64,000 nucleotides of DNA. Source: 21-14-0-10-47-8 sp966211455. Its GTDB lineage: Bacteria; Bdellovibrionota; Bdellovibrionia; Bdellovibrionales; Bdellovibrionaceae. The stretch spans positions 124,001-188,000 of the forward strand of contig CBIHNI010000006.1 of NCBI GenBank assembly GCA_966211455.1, given 5' to 3'. Below, in pieces: positions 8,901-17,509 of this stretch. Under the pieces are notes generated by a model. That model did not search any database, was not told where the DNA came from, and was given only the letters and a program-made list of their open reading frames with translations. Position numbers and translations under genes: made by a program. Numbering within the stretch: the first letter of the stretch is position 1; each line of letters begins with the position of its first letter.

Positions 8901-9862
8901 GTTAAAATCCCGGGCGTCACCCAGGCACGGGCGGCCTCGACATCGTTTTGAATTTGCTGTTTCAAAGCATCGATCGACGGAAATTTTTGTTCTTCACGCA
9001 AATACTGGCAAAGCTCCACTTGCAAAGTCTGGCCGTAAAGATCTTCCGAAAAATCCAGCAGATGCACTTCGGCTTTGATCGGCTGATGATCGCCCTCGAC
9101 GAAAGTTCGATTCAATCCCACATTCATCACCGCACGAAAACGCTTCGTCGGATCCGGCCAGCGAATCACTTCGCAGATGTAAACCCCCATGCGTGGAAAG
9201 AAATCGACATCGGGTTTGATATTCGCCGTCGGAAATCCCAACACGCGCCCCCGAGCCGCGCCTTTTTCGACGACTCCTTGCAGATAGTATCTTCGCCCCA
9301 GCAAGGCTTCGGCTTCGCGAAGCTCACCGGCCACCAGATGCCGACGGATGTTCGATGTCGACACCGTTTCGTTATTCACCTTGAAGGCCGAAACCAAATC
9401 CAGTTTGATTTTTCGTTTGTCGCAGAAGGCCTGCAAAAGCGCCTGATTGCCCTGGCGATGGGCGCCGAAAAGGAAATCCTGGCCGACCGAGATGTAGCGG
9501 GGCTGAAAATATTTCAGGATATAGTCTTCAAGGAAATCCGGCGCCGAAATCTCTGAAAACTCGCGCGAAAATCCCTGCCGAAGAACCCCGTCTAAACCAG
9601 CCTTGGCGAGCTCTTGCTGCTGATCTCGAAGCGTGAAAAGACGCACATGTTTTTTTTCAGGCGCTAAGATCTGCGCTGGATGCGGATGAAACGTCAATAG
9701 AAGGCTTTTCCCACCAAAACTTTTTGCCGCATCGACCACGTTCTTTAAAAGCTTTTGATGCCCCTTGTGAACGCCATCGAAATTCCCCATGGTTAGGGCC
9801 ACAGGTTTCGGATTCGCTTGCTGATCTTGTCGCCATTTTTCGGCGTCCCACCACACTTGCAT
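8897..9862 (-). CDS. ribF: Bifunctional riboflavin kinase / FMN adenylyltransferase
   Basis: About 321 residues. It makes FMN and then FAD from riboflavin. The N-terminal adenylyltransferase domain has the nucleotidyltransferase motif MGNFDGVHKGHQ. The C-terminal flavokinase domain has GRVLGFPTANI and a later MNVG...EVHLLDF stretch. The ATG at 9862 is preferred because it leaves about 25 residues before the motif, as in typical RibF. A TTG at 9910 would add 16 residues. It overlaps the AroE-like gene by 4 bases. No FMN riboswitch is apparent upstream. Confidence 0.92.
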   Translation of the reverse strand: MQVWWDAEKWRQDQQANPKPVALTMGNFDGVHKGHQKLLKNVVDAAKSFGGKSLLLTFHPHPAQILAPEKKHVRLFTLRDQQQELAKAGLDGVLRQGFSREFSEISAPDFLEDYILKYFQPRYISVGQDFLFGAHRQGNQALLQAFCDKRKIKLDLVSAFKVNNETVSTSNIRRHLVAGELREAEALLGRRYYLQGVVEKGAARGRVLGFPTANIKPDVDFFPRMGVYICEVIRWPDPTKRFRAVMNVGLNRTFVEGDHQPIKAEVHLLDFSEDLYGQTLQVELCQYLREEQKFPSIDALKQQIQNDVEAARAWVTPGILT

Positions 9863-9917
9863 AAGCCCATGATAACTGAGGGAGAATTCCAAAAGAACTT
9901 GAATTTTCAATGACCTT

Positions 9918-9926
9918 TGCTATGGT
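9918..9926 (+). promoter_or_regulatory. Candidate extended -10 box (leaderless start)
   Basis: TGCTATGGT is followed by 9 bases and then the ATG at 9936, with no Shine-Dalgarno sequence. The spacer contains CATTACG, which also appears in front of the gene at 44323. Confidence 0.35.
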
Positions 9927-9935
9927 GCATTACGA

Positions 9936-11768
9936 ATGATCCAAAGACGCTACCTTCGCTCTCGAATCCGCCAACTTTGGCGGCAGATTTCCAAGTCCCG
10001 TGGGGTCATCCTTCGGGCGCTTTTGTGTTGGGCGATCGGCTGCGTTTTCCTGTTCAATGACGAGGTCACCTCTTACGACAGCCGATTGCAAATCCGCGGA
10101 AACCAGGCTGTCAGCTCGCAGATCGTTTTGATCACTTTGCGTTCTTCCGACCTGACCGAATCCGAAGGTCTTCGATCGCGCGGTTTCGGCGAATCTTTGG
10201 GCGACGTCACCGATATCACCGACAGCGTCTACTGGAATCCCGACATGTGGACCGAACTGATGACCAAAGTGCTGATGCAAAAACCGAAAAAGGTCGGCGT
10301 GACTTTGTTCTTCAGTGAAAACCTGGGACCTTTGCGCATGCCTTTGCATTTGATCAAGCTTTTCAAAAATCCGAAGGTCATCTGGGGAACGACGGTCGCC
10401 ATGTCCGAGCGGGTGAATCAGCCACTCTTTTCAGACGACCTGCGATCAAATATCGGAAACATTCAACTGAGTCGCGATGAAGACGGCGTCATCCGCAGGT
10501 TTACTCCGACGACGGATAATTTCATCTCGCGTCTGACCGGGTCCGAGTTTGAAACGCACAGCTCGCGCATCATCAATTACCGCGGCGCCAGCGGAAGCTT
10601 CCCCGAATTTTCTTTGCGCGACATTTTAGACGATCGCATCCCTGAAGGCGCTTTGACCAACAAGTATGTCTTGATCGGCACCGAAGCGAACTCGACGACT
10701 CAGTACCTGACGCCGCTGGGAGCCTCGCAAAGAAACGAAGTCTTCGCGCAAATTCTGGACAACACCATCGAAAAGCGCTGGATTTACCGCGCAAGCCCGA
10801 TCGTCTACGTGATTTTTTTGCTGCCGCTGATGATCTTAAGCGTGTTCATGATCACGGGCTACCCGCAGACGGTGGCCTTTGTGTTTATGATGTGGCTTGC
10901 GACGTTGACTGCGGCTTTATCGGCTTGGGTCTTTGATTTGTTCTCGATATGGATTCCGGCCGTGTCAACGGGCATGCAGCTTTTGGCCACCTGGGTGATT
11001 TTTATCGGTTATCAGGCCAATATCATCGAGCGCCGCAACTGGCTTTTGCAGCAAGAGCAAGAGTACCTGGCCCAGCTTGAGCAGCTGAAAAACAATTTCG
11101 TCTCTTTGATCAGTCACGATCTCAAAACGCCGATCGCAAAAATTCAGGCGATCGTCGACAGGCTTTTGGGAAATCCCGAAACCGCCGCCTTCAATGTGGA
11201 TCTGAAATCCTTGCGACTTTCCAGTGACGAGCTCAATCGTTACATTCAAAGCATTCTGAAAGTTCTTCGTGTCGAATCGCGTGACTTCCAGCTGAACAAA
11301 GAGGTCGGCGATATCAACGAGACCATCCAAGAGGCGATCGATCAGCTGACCCCATTGGCGCGAGAAAAACAGATTCAGATCCAAACCAATCTCGAGCCCA
11401 TGTTTTCGATCGAAGTCGACTTTACTTTGATGCGCGAAGTTTTGATCAATCTGGTTGAAAACGCGATCAAATACACTCCGATCGGCGGCCGTATCCAGAT
11501 CGCCTCGCACGAAGTGGAGTCGAAAGTCTGGATCGAAATCCAAGACACCGGCGAAGGAATCCCGCCCGACGAAGTGGCCAACGTTTGGGGAAAATTCGTC
11601 CGCGGGAAAGATCAAGATCTCAAGACCAAAGGATCCGGCTTGGGACTTTATTTGGTGAAATATTTTATTGAACTGCACGGCGGAGAAGTTTTCCTGGAAA
11701 GCGAACTGAAAAAAGGAACGAAAGTTTCGTTCTCGCTCCCGCTGGAAGAATCCGAGGTGACCGCATGA
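9936..11768 (+). CDS. CHASE2-domain sensor histidine kinase
   Basis: A 610-residue membrane kinase. After a TM helix (about 22-41) comes an extracytoplasmic CHASE2 domain (about 42-285, with DSRLQIRG at the start and the typical GTEANSTTQYLTP end). Three closely spaced TM helices follow (about 287-360), then a short coiled coil and HisKA with H394 in LISHDLKTPI. The ATPase domain has NLVENAIKYTP and GSGLGLYLVK. CHASE2 kinases sense unknown periplasmic signals. The stop overlaps the start of the NtrC-type regulator at 11765, which marks the two as a signalling pair. Confidence 0.9.
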   Translation: MIQRRYLRSRIRQLWRQISKSRGVILRALLCWAIGCVFLFNDEVTSYDSRLQIRGNQAVSSQIVLITLRSSDLTESEGLRSRGFGESLGDVTDITDSVYWNPDMWTELMTKVLMQKPKKVGVTLFFSENLGPLRMPLHLIKLFKNPKVIWGTTVAMSERVNQPLFSDDLRSNIGNIQLSRDEDGVIRRFTPTTDNFISRLTGSEFETHSSRIINYRGASGSFPEFSLRDILDDRIPEGALTNKYVLIGTEANSTTQYLTPLGASQRNEVFAQILDNTIEKRWIYRASPIVYVIFLLPLMILSVFMITGYPQTVAFVFMMWLATLTAALSAWVFDLFSIWIPAVSTGMQLLATWVIFIGYQANIIERRNWLLQQEQEYLAQLEQLKNNFVSLISHDLKTPIAKIQAIVDRLLGNPETAAFNVDLKSLRLSSDELNRYIQSILKVLRVESRDFQLNKEVGDINETIQEAIDQLTPLAREKQIQIQTNLEPMFSIEVDFTLMREVLINLVENAIKYTPIGGRIQIASHEVESKVWIEIQDTGEGIPPDEVANVWGKFVRGKDQDLKTKGSGLGLYLVKYFIELHGGEVFLESELKKGTKVSFSLPLEESEVTA

Positions 11769-13174
11769 CACAAACAGAAATGAACGTTTTGATCGTCGAT
11801 GACGAAGCCGAACTTCGTAAGAATGTCGAAAGCATCCTGACGGGCCACATCCCCGAAGTGAAGTTTGCCATCACCGAAGCCGGCACCGGCAAACAAGCCT
11901 TCGAGCTTTTCGAAAAAGGCGATTTCGATCTGGTGATCATGGACGTGCGCATGCCCGAGATGAACGGGCTTGAAGCCTTGAAACTGATCAAGGAAAGCGA
12001 CCCCAGAACTTTCGTGGTGATCATGACGGCGCACTCGAACCTGCAAGACGCGGTCACGGCCATCAAAGACGGCGCCTACGATTACATCGAAAAGCCCGTC
12101 AATCCCCAGCGCTTGGTCGAGCTGGTCCGCAAATCTTTAGAAGCGCGTGAGATGGTTTCAAGTCTCGCGCTTTCGAATCCGATCTTCGATGACGACGTCG
12201 ATTCGGAATTCGTCGGAAGCTCGCAAAAAATGAAAGAGGTCTTTGGTCTCATCTACAAGCTTTGCAAGGTCGACACCACGGTTCTGATCCGCGGTGAAAA
12301 CGGAACCGGTAAGGAATTGGTCGCACGCGCCATTCATTACAACTCTCCACGAAAGAGCGGTTCTTTTGTTGCGATCAACTGCGGCGCCATTCCGGAAAAT
12401 CTGATGGAAAGCGAATTGTTCGGCCACGAGAAAGGCTCCTTCACGGGCGCGACCGAGCGAAAAATCGGAAAGTTCCAGGTCGCCAACAACGGCACGCTTT
12501 TTTTGGATGAAATCGGCGAGCTTCGCCCCGATATGCAGGTGAAACTGCTGCGCGTGCTGCAGGAAAAGAAATTCCTTCCGGTCGGCAGCAACCGCGAAGT
12601 CAAAAGCAATGCCCGTATTATCGCTGCCACCAATCGCAACCTGGAAAAAATGATCGCCGAAGAAGATTTCCGCGAAGATCTTTTCTATCGCCTGAACGTG
12701 ATGCCCATCTTCCTGCCGCCGCTTCGCGACCGCCGTGACGACATCCCGGCCTTGGTGCAGCACTTTATCAAAAAATTCGCCAAGTCTCATGACTCGCCCA
12801 TCGCGGGCATTTCGAAAGAAGCGATCGAAACCCTAAAGTCTTACCGCTGGCCCGGAAATATCCGCGAGCTTGAAAATGCCATCGAACGCTCGTTCATCGT
12901 CGAAAATTCGAACATGATCCAGCCGGAAAGCCTGCCGGATGCCGTTCGGCAGGTCGAAACCGTCGCCGGCACCATGAGCACAGCACCGTCTTCAAGCCAG
13001 CCTTTGGATTTTGAATTGTTCAAAGAGCAAGCCGAGAAGGATTTTATCGTTTCGGCCTTGAAAGCAAACAAGGGGCGGATCAATCAGACTGTGGCCCAAG
13101 CCAATATTCCGAAGAACACCTTGCTACGAAAGATTAAGAAATACGGGATCACCGTCGAAGATTTTAAGGAGTAG
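11765..13174 (+). CDS. NtrC-family sigma-54 response regulator
   Basis: A 469-residue regulator. The receiver has D12/D13 and phosphoacceptor D60 in VIMDVRMPEM. The AAA+ domain has Walker A GENGTGKE, the GSFTGA sigma-54 loop and Walker B TLFLDEIGE. A Fis-type HTH closes the protein (NQTVAQANIPKNTLLRKIKKYG). Translation is coupled to the CHASE2 kinase through ATGA at 11765-11768. The target promoters are unknown; sigma-54-like sites in this window lie at 471-486 and 35748-35763. The gene converges on the glycosyltransferase at 13190 with only 15 bases between them and no obvious terminator hairpin. Confidence 0.93.
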   Translation: MTQTEMNVLIVDDEAELRKNVESILTGHIPEVKFAITEAGTGKQAFELFEKGDFDLVIMDVRMPEMNGLEALKLIKESDPRTFVVIMTAHSNLQDAVTAIKDGAYDYIEKPVNPQRLVELVRKSLEAREMVSSLALSNPIFDDDVDSEFVGSSQKMKEVFGLIYKLCKVDTTVLIRGENGTGKELVARAIHYNSPRKSGSFVAINCGAIPENLMESELFGHEKGSFTGATERKIGKFQVANNGTLFLDEIGELRPDMQVKLLRVLQEKKFLPVGSNREVKSNARIIAATNRNLEKMIAEEDFREDLFYRLNVMPIFLPPLRDRRDDIPALVQHFIKKFAKSHDSPIAGISKEAIETLKSYRWPGNIRELENAIERSFIVENSNMIQPESLPDAVRQVETVAGTMSTAPSSSQPLDFELFKEQAEKDFIVSALKANKGRINQTVAQANIPKNTLLRKIKKYGITVEDFKE

Positions 13175-13189
13175 CGGGTTCGCCTGTTT

Positions 13190-14275
13190 TCAGCTGGGCG
13201 CCCCCGGCCTCACCTTCGCCACGGCCTGCAGAACTTCTGTTGATGACAGTTTTGTCATGCATTCGTGGGTTCCGATCGGACATTTGTGATGTCCGTGTTT
13301 TCCGCAAGGTCTGCAGGACAGGCCTTTTCTTTCGACGATGATGGCTTTTGAATTCCAGGGTCTGTAACCAAATTCAAGAACGGTGGGACCAAAAACGGAA
13401 ACGGTGGGCGCGCCAACAAGGGCCGCCAAATGTTGGCCGGCACTGTCGTTCGTCACGACCACGTCGGCGCGGGATAAAATCAGCAAGGTTTCAAGCTGAC
13501 TTGTTTTTCCGGCCAAGCTTCGGCTTCCGGGGATTTTTGCTGAGATTCGCTCGGCCAGAGCTTCTTCACCGGGGCCTCCCATGATCAGAACTTCCTGGCC
13601 TTGCTCTTTCAGCTTCAGACCGACTTCTTCGAATCCCACTTCGGTCCACTGCTTGGTACGCCAAACGCTGCCGGGAAACAAACAAACAGCGCGAGTCGGC
13701 AATTGAAATCGGGATTGAATCTCATTCCATGCATCGGGTAATTGCACCAGTGGCGAAGCCCAATCCGGAACCGGAGTTAAAAAAGCTTCTCCCTTTTTTC
13801 TCCACTCGAGATCCATTTTGTGAAACTGGAAAATTTGCTCTTTAAGTTTCGGATCCTGCTCTTGCAGCAAAGACATTTGGCGGATGGCATCCGGAAGGCA
13901 TAAATCTTTTCGCACCCGTTTATGGAAAAAAGGGGCGTTCCACCATTTTGCGAAACCGATTTTCATTTTGGCTTTCACCTGCCGTACGAAAAAAGCGGTG
14001 GTCAGGGATTCGTGCGGCGATAAAAGCAAATCGTAATCCCAGGCTTGGATTTGGGCCAGAGCCTGCTTGTAAGATTCTTTGTCCTTTTTTTTGATCTCAA
14101 AGGTTTTTTCGACCAGCTTCAGATCTTTGAAAAGCGCGCCGAAACCTTTGCGGCAAACCAATGAAATTTCACAGCCAGGAAATTGGGCACGAAGATATTT
14201 GAAAAGCGGAACGGATAAAAGCAGATCGCCTAGAAAAGCGGTTTGGATAACGAGAATTCGTTTTGTCGTTGCCAC
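13190..14275 (-). CDS. Glycosyltransferase family 9 (heptosyltransferase II-like)
   Basis: A 361-residue GT9 enzyme of the ADP-heptose:LPS heptosyltransferase type. It has an N-terminal Rossmann motif TAFLGDLLLSVP with the expected acidic residue D17, a second-domain motif PGSVWRTKQW, and the C-terminal donor site VVTNDSAGQHLAALVGAPTVSVFGPT. It likely adds a heptose-type sugar to the LPS core on the inner face of the inner membrane. The GTG start lies inside the end of the previous GT9 gene (46-base overlap), so translation is coupled. This is the last gene of the long LPS/outer-membrane operon. Confidence 0.85.
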   Translation of the reverse strand: MATTKRILVIQTAFLGDLLLSVPLFKYLRAQFPGCEISLVCRKGFGALFKDLKLVEKTFEIKKKDKESYKQALAQIQAWDYDLLLSPHESLTTAFFVRQVKAKMKIGFAKWWNAPFFHKRVRKDLCLPDAIRQMSLLQEQDPKLKEQIFQFHKMDLEWRKKGEAFLTPVPDWASPLVQLPDAWNEIQSRFQLPTRAVCLFPGSVWRTKQWTEVGFEEVGLKLKEQGQEVLIMGGPGEEALAERISAKIPGSRSLAGKTSQLETLLILSRADVVVTNDSAGQHLAALVGAPTVSVFGPTVLEFGYRPWNSKAIIVERKGLSCRPCGKHGHHKCPIGTHECMTKLSSTEVLQAVAKVRPGAPS

Positions 14276-15411
14276 CAGCTCACACCCTGCCCGATTGCTT
14301 GAAGAATTTCTTGCAAACTGACCTGATCATAGCACATCTCGGTTTTGTCACAAGCTCTCTTCCAGCACGGAGCACAGGCCGCTTTCGACTGCAGCTTAAT
14401 CCCGCGCCCGTAAAGCTCGATTTCCTGAGCGCAGGTGGGACCGAACCAAGCCACGACAAACTTCTTTTGTGAGATGCACATATGCATTCCCAGACTGTCA
14501 CCGGTCAAAACCACATCGCAAGCCGCCGCGCTGACGAGCCCATCACGCAGCCCCTGATTCGTCGGGCTTTGAAAAACGGCAAGACCTTCGCCAATTTGAA
14601 AATTTCTTTCGCTGTCTTCGGGACCGCCTAAAAGCACGATGTTCTCATAGCCTTGGGCGATCAGGTTCTGAATCACCACTCGCTGAAAATCGACACTCAG
14701 TTTCTTAGCCGCAATCACGTGACTGCAGCCGGTATTCAGCGCGATCACCGGTTGATCTTTTCGCATCTGCCATTGATCCCGACGTTGCTGGCGCAAGGAT
14801 TCTTCGAGCGAGGTCAGCGGCAGGCTGTATTCAGGCAGGTCGGTGCGAATCTCTTTGGTTGCCGCTTGCAGCTCGAAAGCTTCTAGCATCAACTGCACTT
14901 CGGACTTTTGGTTCTGGAAAAATTTTTTCGCATTGCTAAGCCCCAGGCCCCAAAGCTCTTCCGCCGCCAAGGTGGCCGGCAAAACCGCGCCCGTCTGCGG
15001 ATCCGTTTGGAAACCAAAAACCTGATCAGCCTTCGTTTGGTGCAAAATACCAACGGCCTTCAATGACTTATCGATAACAAAAGCGGCATCAAATCGCAGA
15101 GCGTTCAGACTTAAAAGATCCTCGGCCGTGCTGGTCAGAACGCGGTCGATACCGGGATGTTTTTTGAGAAGCTGATCGGCGGGTTTATCGGTAACCCAAG
15201 TGATCAGACTGCGAGGATATTTGCGCCGAATTTCGGAAAGAAGAGCGGTCGCCCGAACCACAGCGCCCAGCGCGCCCAAATGAACAATCAAAACACTGCT
15301 CTCAACCAGATCCTTCGCCGCGCAAGACGCCGAACAGTCTTCAGCCGAACGGTTTTCATTATGCCCGCAAGGTTTGTAGCCATTAAAATAACGACATTTG
15401 GTTTGAACCAT
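14230..15411 (-). CDS. Divergent GT9 glycosyltransferase with Cys-rich N-terminus
   Basis: A 393-residue GT9-fold protein with two oddities. First, about 40 extra N-terminal residues carry five cysteines (KCRYFNGYKPCGHN followed by C-x-x-x-C), which looks like a small metal-binding knuckle. Second, the family motif GALGDVVRT reads GALGAVVRAT, so the usual catalytic aspartate is alanine (A50, GCT codon at 15264-15262). The donor-site region VVLTGDSLGMHM and the tail WFGPTCAQEIE are conserved. It overlaps the next GT9 gene by 46 bases. It may be a non-catalytic partner, or may use a different base. Confidence 0.75.
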   Translation of the reverse strand: MVQTKCRYFNGYKPCGHNENRSAEDCSASCAAKDLVESSVLIVHLGALGAVVRATALLSEIRRKYPRSLITWVTDKPADQLLKKHPGIDRVLTSTAEDLLSLNALRFDAAFVIDKSLKAVGILHQTKADQVFGFQTDPQTGAVLPATLAAEELWGLGLSNAKKFFQNQKSEVQLMLEAFELQAATKEIRTDLPEYSLPLTSLEESLRQQRRDQWQMRKDQPVIALNTGCSHVIAAKKLSVDFQRVVIQNLIAQGYENIVLLGGPEDSERNFQIGEGLAVFQSPTNQGLRDGLVSAAACDVVLTGDSLGMHMCISQKKFVVAWFGPTCAQEIELYGRGIKLQSKAACAPCWKRACDKTEMCYDQVSLQEILQAIGQGVSWWQRQNEFSLSKPLF

Positions 15412-15466
15412 CTGTCTAATATTTTAAAAGACCCCCACAGTTTTCAAAGTCCAGCCCCTTAAAAAC

Positions 15467-15529
15467 CAGGCCCAGACCCATCACCTAGGGCCAGCGAAAA
15501 GCCGGCAACGGACGCGCTAACTGGGCCTG
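15467..15529. repeat. 9-bp inverted repeat, possible hairpin
   Basis: CAGGCCCAG (15467-15475) and CTGGGCCTG (15521-15529) are perfect complements flanking 45 bases. The pair lies in the 128-base gap between the DUF3108 lipoprotein gene and the GT9 genes, all on the minus strand. It could attenuate or separate these two parts of the run. No clear poly-U follows. Confidence 0.35.
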
Positions 15530-15539
15530 AACCTGCGCC

Positions 15540-16634
15540 CTATTTGCCCGGCACGATCTGTACGACTTCGGAAACCATCGTACCGATCTTGATCTTTGAT
15601 TCGATTCGCAGAATGTATTTGCGATCATCATCACTGAGCCAAATGTAATTGTCGCCAACCGGATTGAATTTACCCTTCAGTTCGATCTCGGGGCGGATGA
15701 CGATCGCGTCGAAATCCCCCGCATCGGTCGAAATCTTTTCTTTGCGGATCGCTTTCGCACGGAAGATCAGATTCTTTTCGTCGTCGGCCACGTGGAAAGC
15801 ATTTTCTTTTCCCACTTCCCACTGGAAGACGCGCATGTAAAAAGCCGCCGAAAAAACGCTTTGCGCGTATTCGGAAATTTCCCATTGCAGTTTTTTGTTC
15901 TCTTCGCCGTTTTTCTCGGTCACTTTCTTTTCCCAGTAAGTGGCCTGGTGCTTGTCGTGATCAAACAGCATCTGCGCTTCTTTGAGCTGCGCACTTTCTT
16001 TGACGTGCAAAGTGAAGACGCTGGAAATCATCTGCTCGAAATCCATCAACACATCGACATAGTCATCGACCGAATAGAAGGAATCAAAGATCGAAGCCGT
16101 TTTGATCGACGTGCGGAATTGATAATTCTTTCGACCGTTGACCATGGCAAACGGCCGGGTTTCCAGAACCAAAGTTCCGGCCTTCATTTTAAAGTAATTC
16201 ACACTGTGAGTGACTTTTTCGCCCACACGGAATGGATCCTTGACCGGTCGGCGACCTTCAAAACCGATATCGCTTTCAAGTTCAGGCTGGCGACGCGTGG
16301 GAGCCGCTGGCGCGGTCGGCTCGGAAGTCGAGCCTTTCTTTTTTGAAGCTTTCGCTTTGGGCGCCGGCACTTTTTTTGCCGTTTTTGATTGTTTTGACTC
16401 TGATTTTTCCGATTGATTCGGCTCTGCCGGGGTTGCTGAAGGCCCGACTTCCGGAGCCGGAGTCAGGGCTTCCCCGTCGGCTCCCGTCTGCGGAACTTCG
16501 ACGATCTGAACGCTTTGTTCGAACTCTTTATTTTTTTTGAGGTCTTCTGATTTCTCGTACTTCAAAAATTTAGCCGAACAGGCGACACCCAGGACGCCCA
16601 AACCGACCAAGAAAATGGAAGACCGCAATTTCAT
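15540..16634 (-). CDS. DUF3108 lipoprotein
   Basis: A 364-residue predicted lipoprotein. It has a short basic N-terminus, a hydrophobic stretch and the lipobox LGVAC (Cys about 19). A low-complexity Pro/Ala/Lys/Ser-rich linker (about 35-120) would span periplasmic space. The DUF3108 beta-sheet domain follows, beginning at VGEKVTHSVNYFKMKAG and ending with YIWLSDDDRKYILRIES. DUF3108 proteins are outer-membrane or periplasmic proteins of unsettled function, often near envelope genes. The ATG at 16634 is chosen because it forms the ATGA overlap with the acyltransferase stop; a longer frame from 16670 has no support. Confidence 0.8.
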   Translation of the reverse strand: MKLRSSIFLVGLGVLGVACSAKFLKYEKSEDLKKNKEFEQSVQIVEVPQTGADGEALTPAPEVGPSATPAEPNQSEKSESKQSKTAKKVPAPKAKASKKKGSTSEPTAPAAPTRRQPELESDIGFEGRRPVKDPFRVGEKVTHSVNYFKMKAGTLVLETRPFAMVNGRKNYQFRTSIKTASIFDSFYSVDDYVDVLMDFEQMISSVFTLHVKESAQLKEAQMLFDHDKHQATYWEKKVTEKNGEENKKLQWEISEYAQSVFSAAFYMRVFQWEVGKENAFHVADDEKNLIFRAKAIRKEKISTDAGDFDAIVIRPEIELKGKFNPVGDNYIWLSDDDRKYILRIESKIKIGTMVSEVVQIVPGK

Positions 16635-17509
16635 TCCCACTTTTTCCAGCGTCTGTGAATCCACATCCACTGCTCCCGATAGCGTCGAACAATCGATTCG
16701 ACCCGATCGTTATATTTTTGGGTCATTGCGCGGATTTGTAAATCCTTATCTTCGATCTTTTCGACCTGGATGGGCTCCTCAAAGACGACGTGCGTGCGAA
16801 GCTGGTCATCCCGGTACGTATAGACCGGCAAAACTGGGGCATTTGTCTTCATTGCGAACAGCGCCAGACCGTAAGCGGTTCCCGTTTGCTTTCCAAAGAA
16901 AGTCGTCGCGATGCCATAAGGCTTTCCCATAAACTGGTCGATCACAAAAATGATCGACTGATTTTTGCGGCAAAGCTTCAAGATATCGAATGCCACACTG
17001 CTACCATGGGGCTCCAGAAAACCGGTGCCCATTTTCTCGCGGGTGCCGAACCAAAATTGATTCAGAAACCGGTTCTTAAATTTTTTCGAAATCACATGGA
17101 TCGGCAGACCTTTCAATGACAAGGCCGCAATTCCGACATCTCCGCCCCCCAAGTGCAGACTGAGCATCAAGATGCCTTTACCTTCCGCCTTGGCGCGCTC
17201 GTAGATTTCCATGCCATGAAAGACACAGTTTTTCTGCAACCATTTTTGATTCATAAACGGCAAAAGGCAAAATTCAACAAAGCCGTAGCAAAAGTGATAC
17301 ATCGACTGGCGCGCGATACGAAGACGCTCTTCGTGGCTTTCTTCCGGAAAAGCAATCGTCAGATTCTTCAGCACGGTCCATCTTCGAAGCTTCAAAGCAT
17401 CGAACCACAAAAATCCCAAAAAGACGGCGAAGGCCCAGCGCATGGGCCTTGGGAAAATCCAGAATGAAAACGCCAAACTAGTGGCGAGAACTTCGGTCCA
17501 AAAAATCAT
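16631..17509 (-). CDS. LpxL/HtrB-type lipid A acyltransferase
   Basis: A 292-residue lysophospholipid/lipid A late acyltransferase. It has an N-terminal membrane anchor (about 5-35) and the catalytic H-x4-D motif in SLHLGGGDVG, with a second conserved block GFLEPHGSS and a third around FVIDQFMGKPYG. It adds a secondary acyl chain to the lipid A precursor at the inner membrane. It starts within the end of lpxK (32-base overlap) and is followed by the DUF3108 lipoprotein gene through an ATGA overlap. Which acyl position it uses cannot be read from sequence. Confidence 0.85.
   Translation of the reverse strand: MIFWTEVLATSLAFSFWIFPRPMRWAFAVFLGFLWFDALKLRRWTVLKNLTIAFPEESHEERLRIARQSMYHFCYGFVEFCLLPFMNQKWLQKNCVFHGMEIYERAKAEGKGILMLSLHLGGGDVGIAALSLKGLPIHVISKKFKNRFLNQFWFGTREKMGTGFLEPHGSSVAFDILKLCRKNQSIIFVIDQFMGKPYGIATTFFGKQTGTAYGLALFAMKTNAPVLPVYTYRDDQLRTHVVFEEPIQVEKIEDKDLQIRAMTQKYNDRVESIVRRYREQWMWIHRRWKKWE

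Noticed and set aside
9863..9935. A possible FMN riboswitch before ribF
   Set aside because: The gap is too short and none of the conserved FMN-element blocks are visible.
10965..11771. A 268-codon minus-strand frame opposite the CHASE2 kinase
   Set aside because: Antisense to complete HisKA and ATPase motifs.
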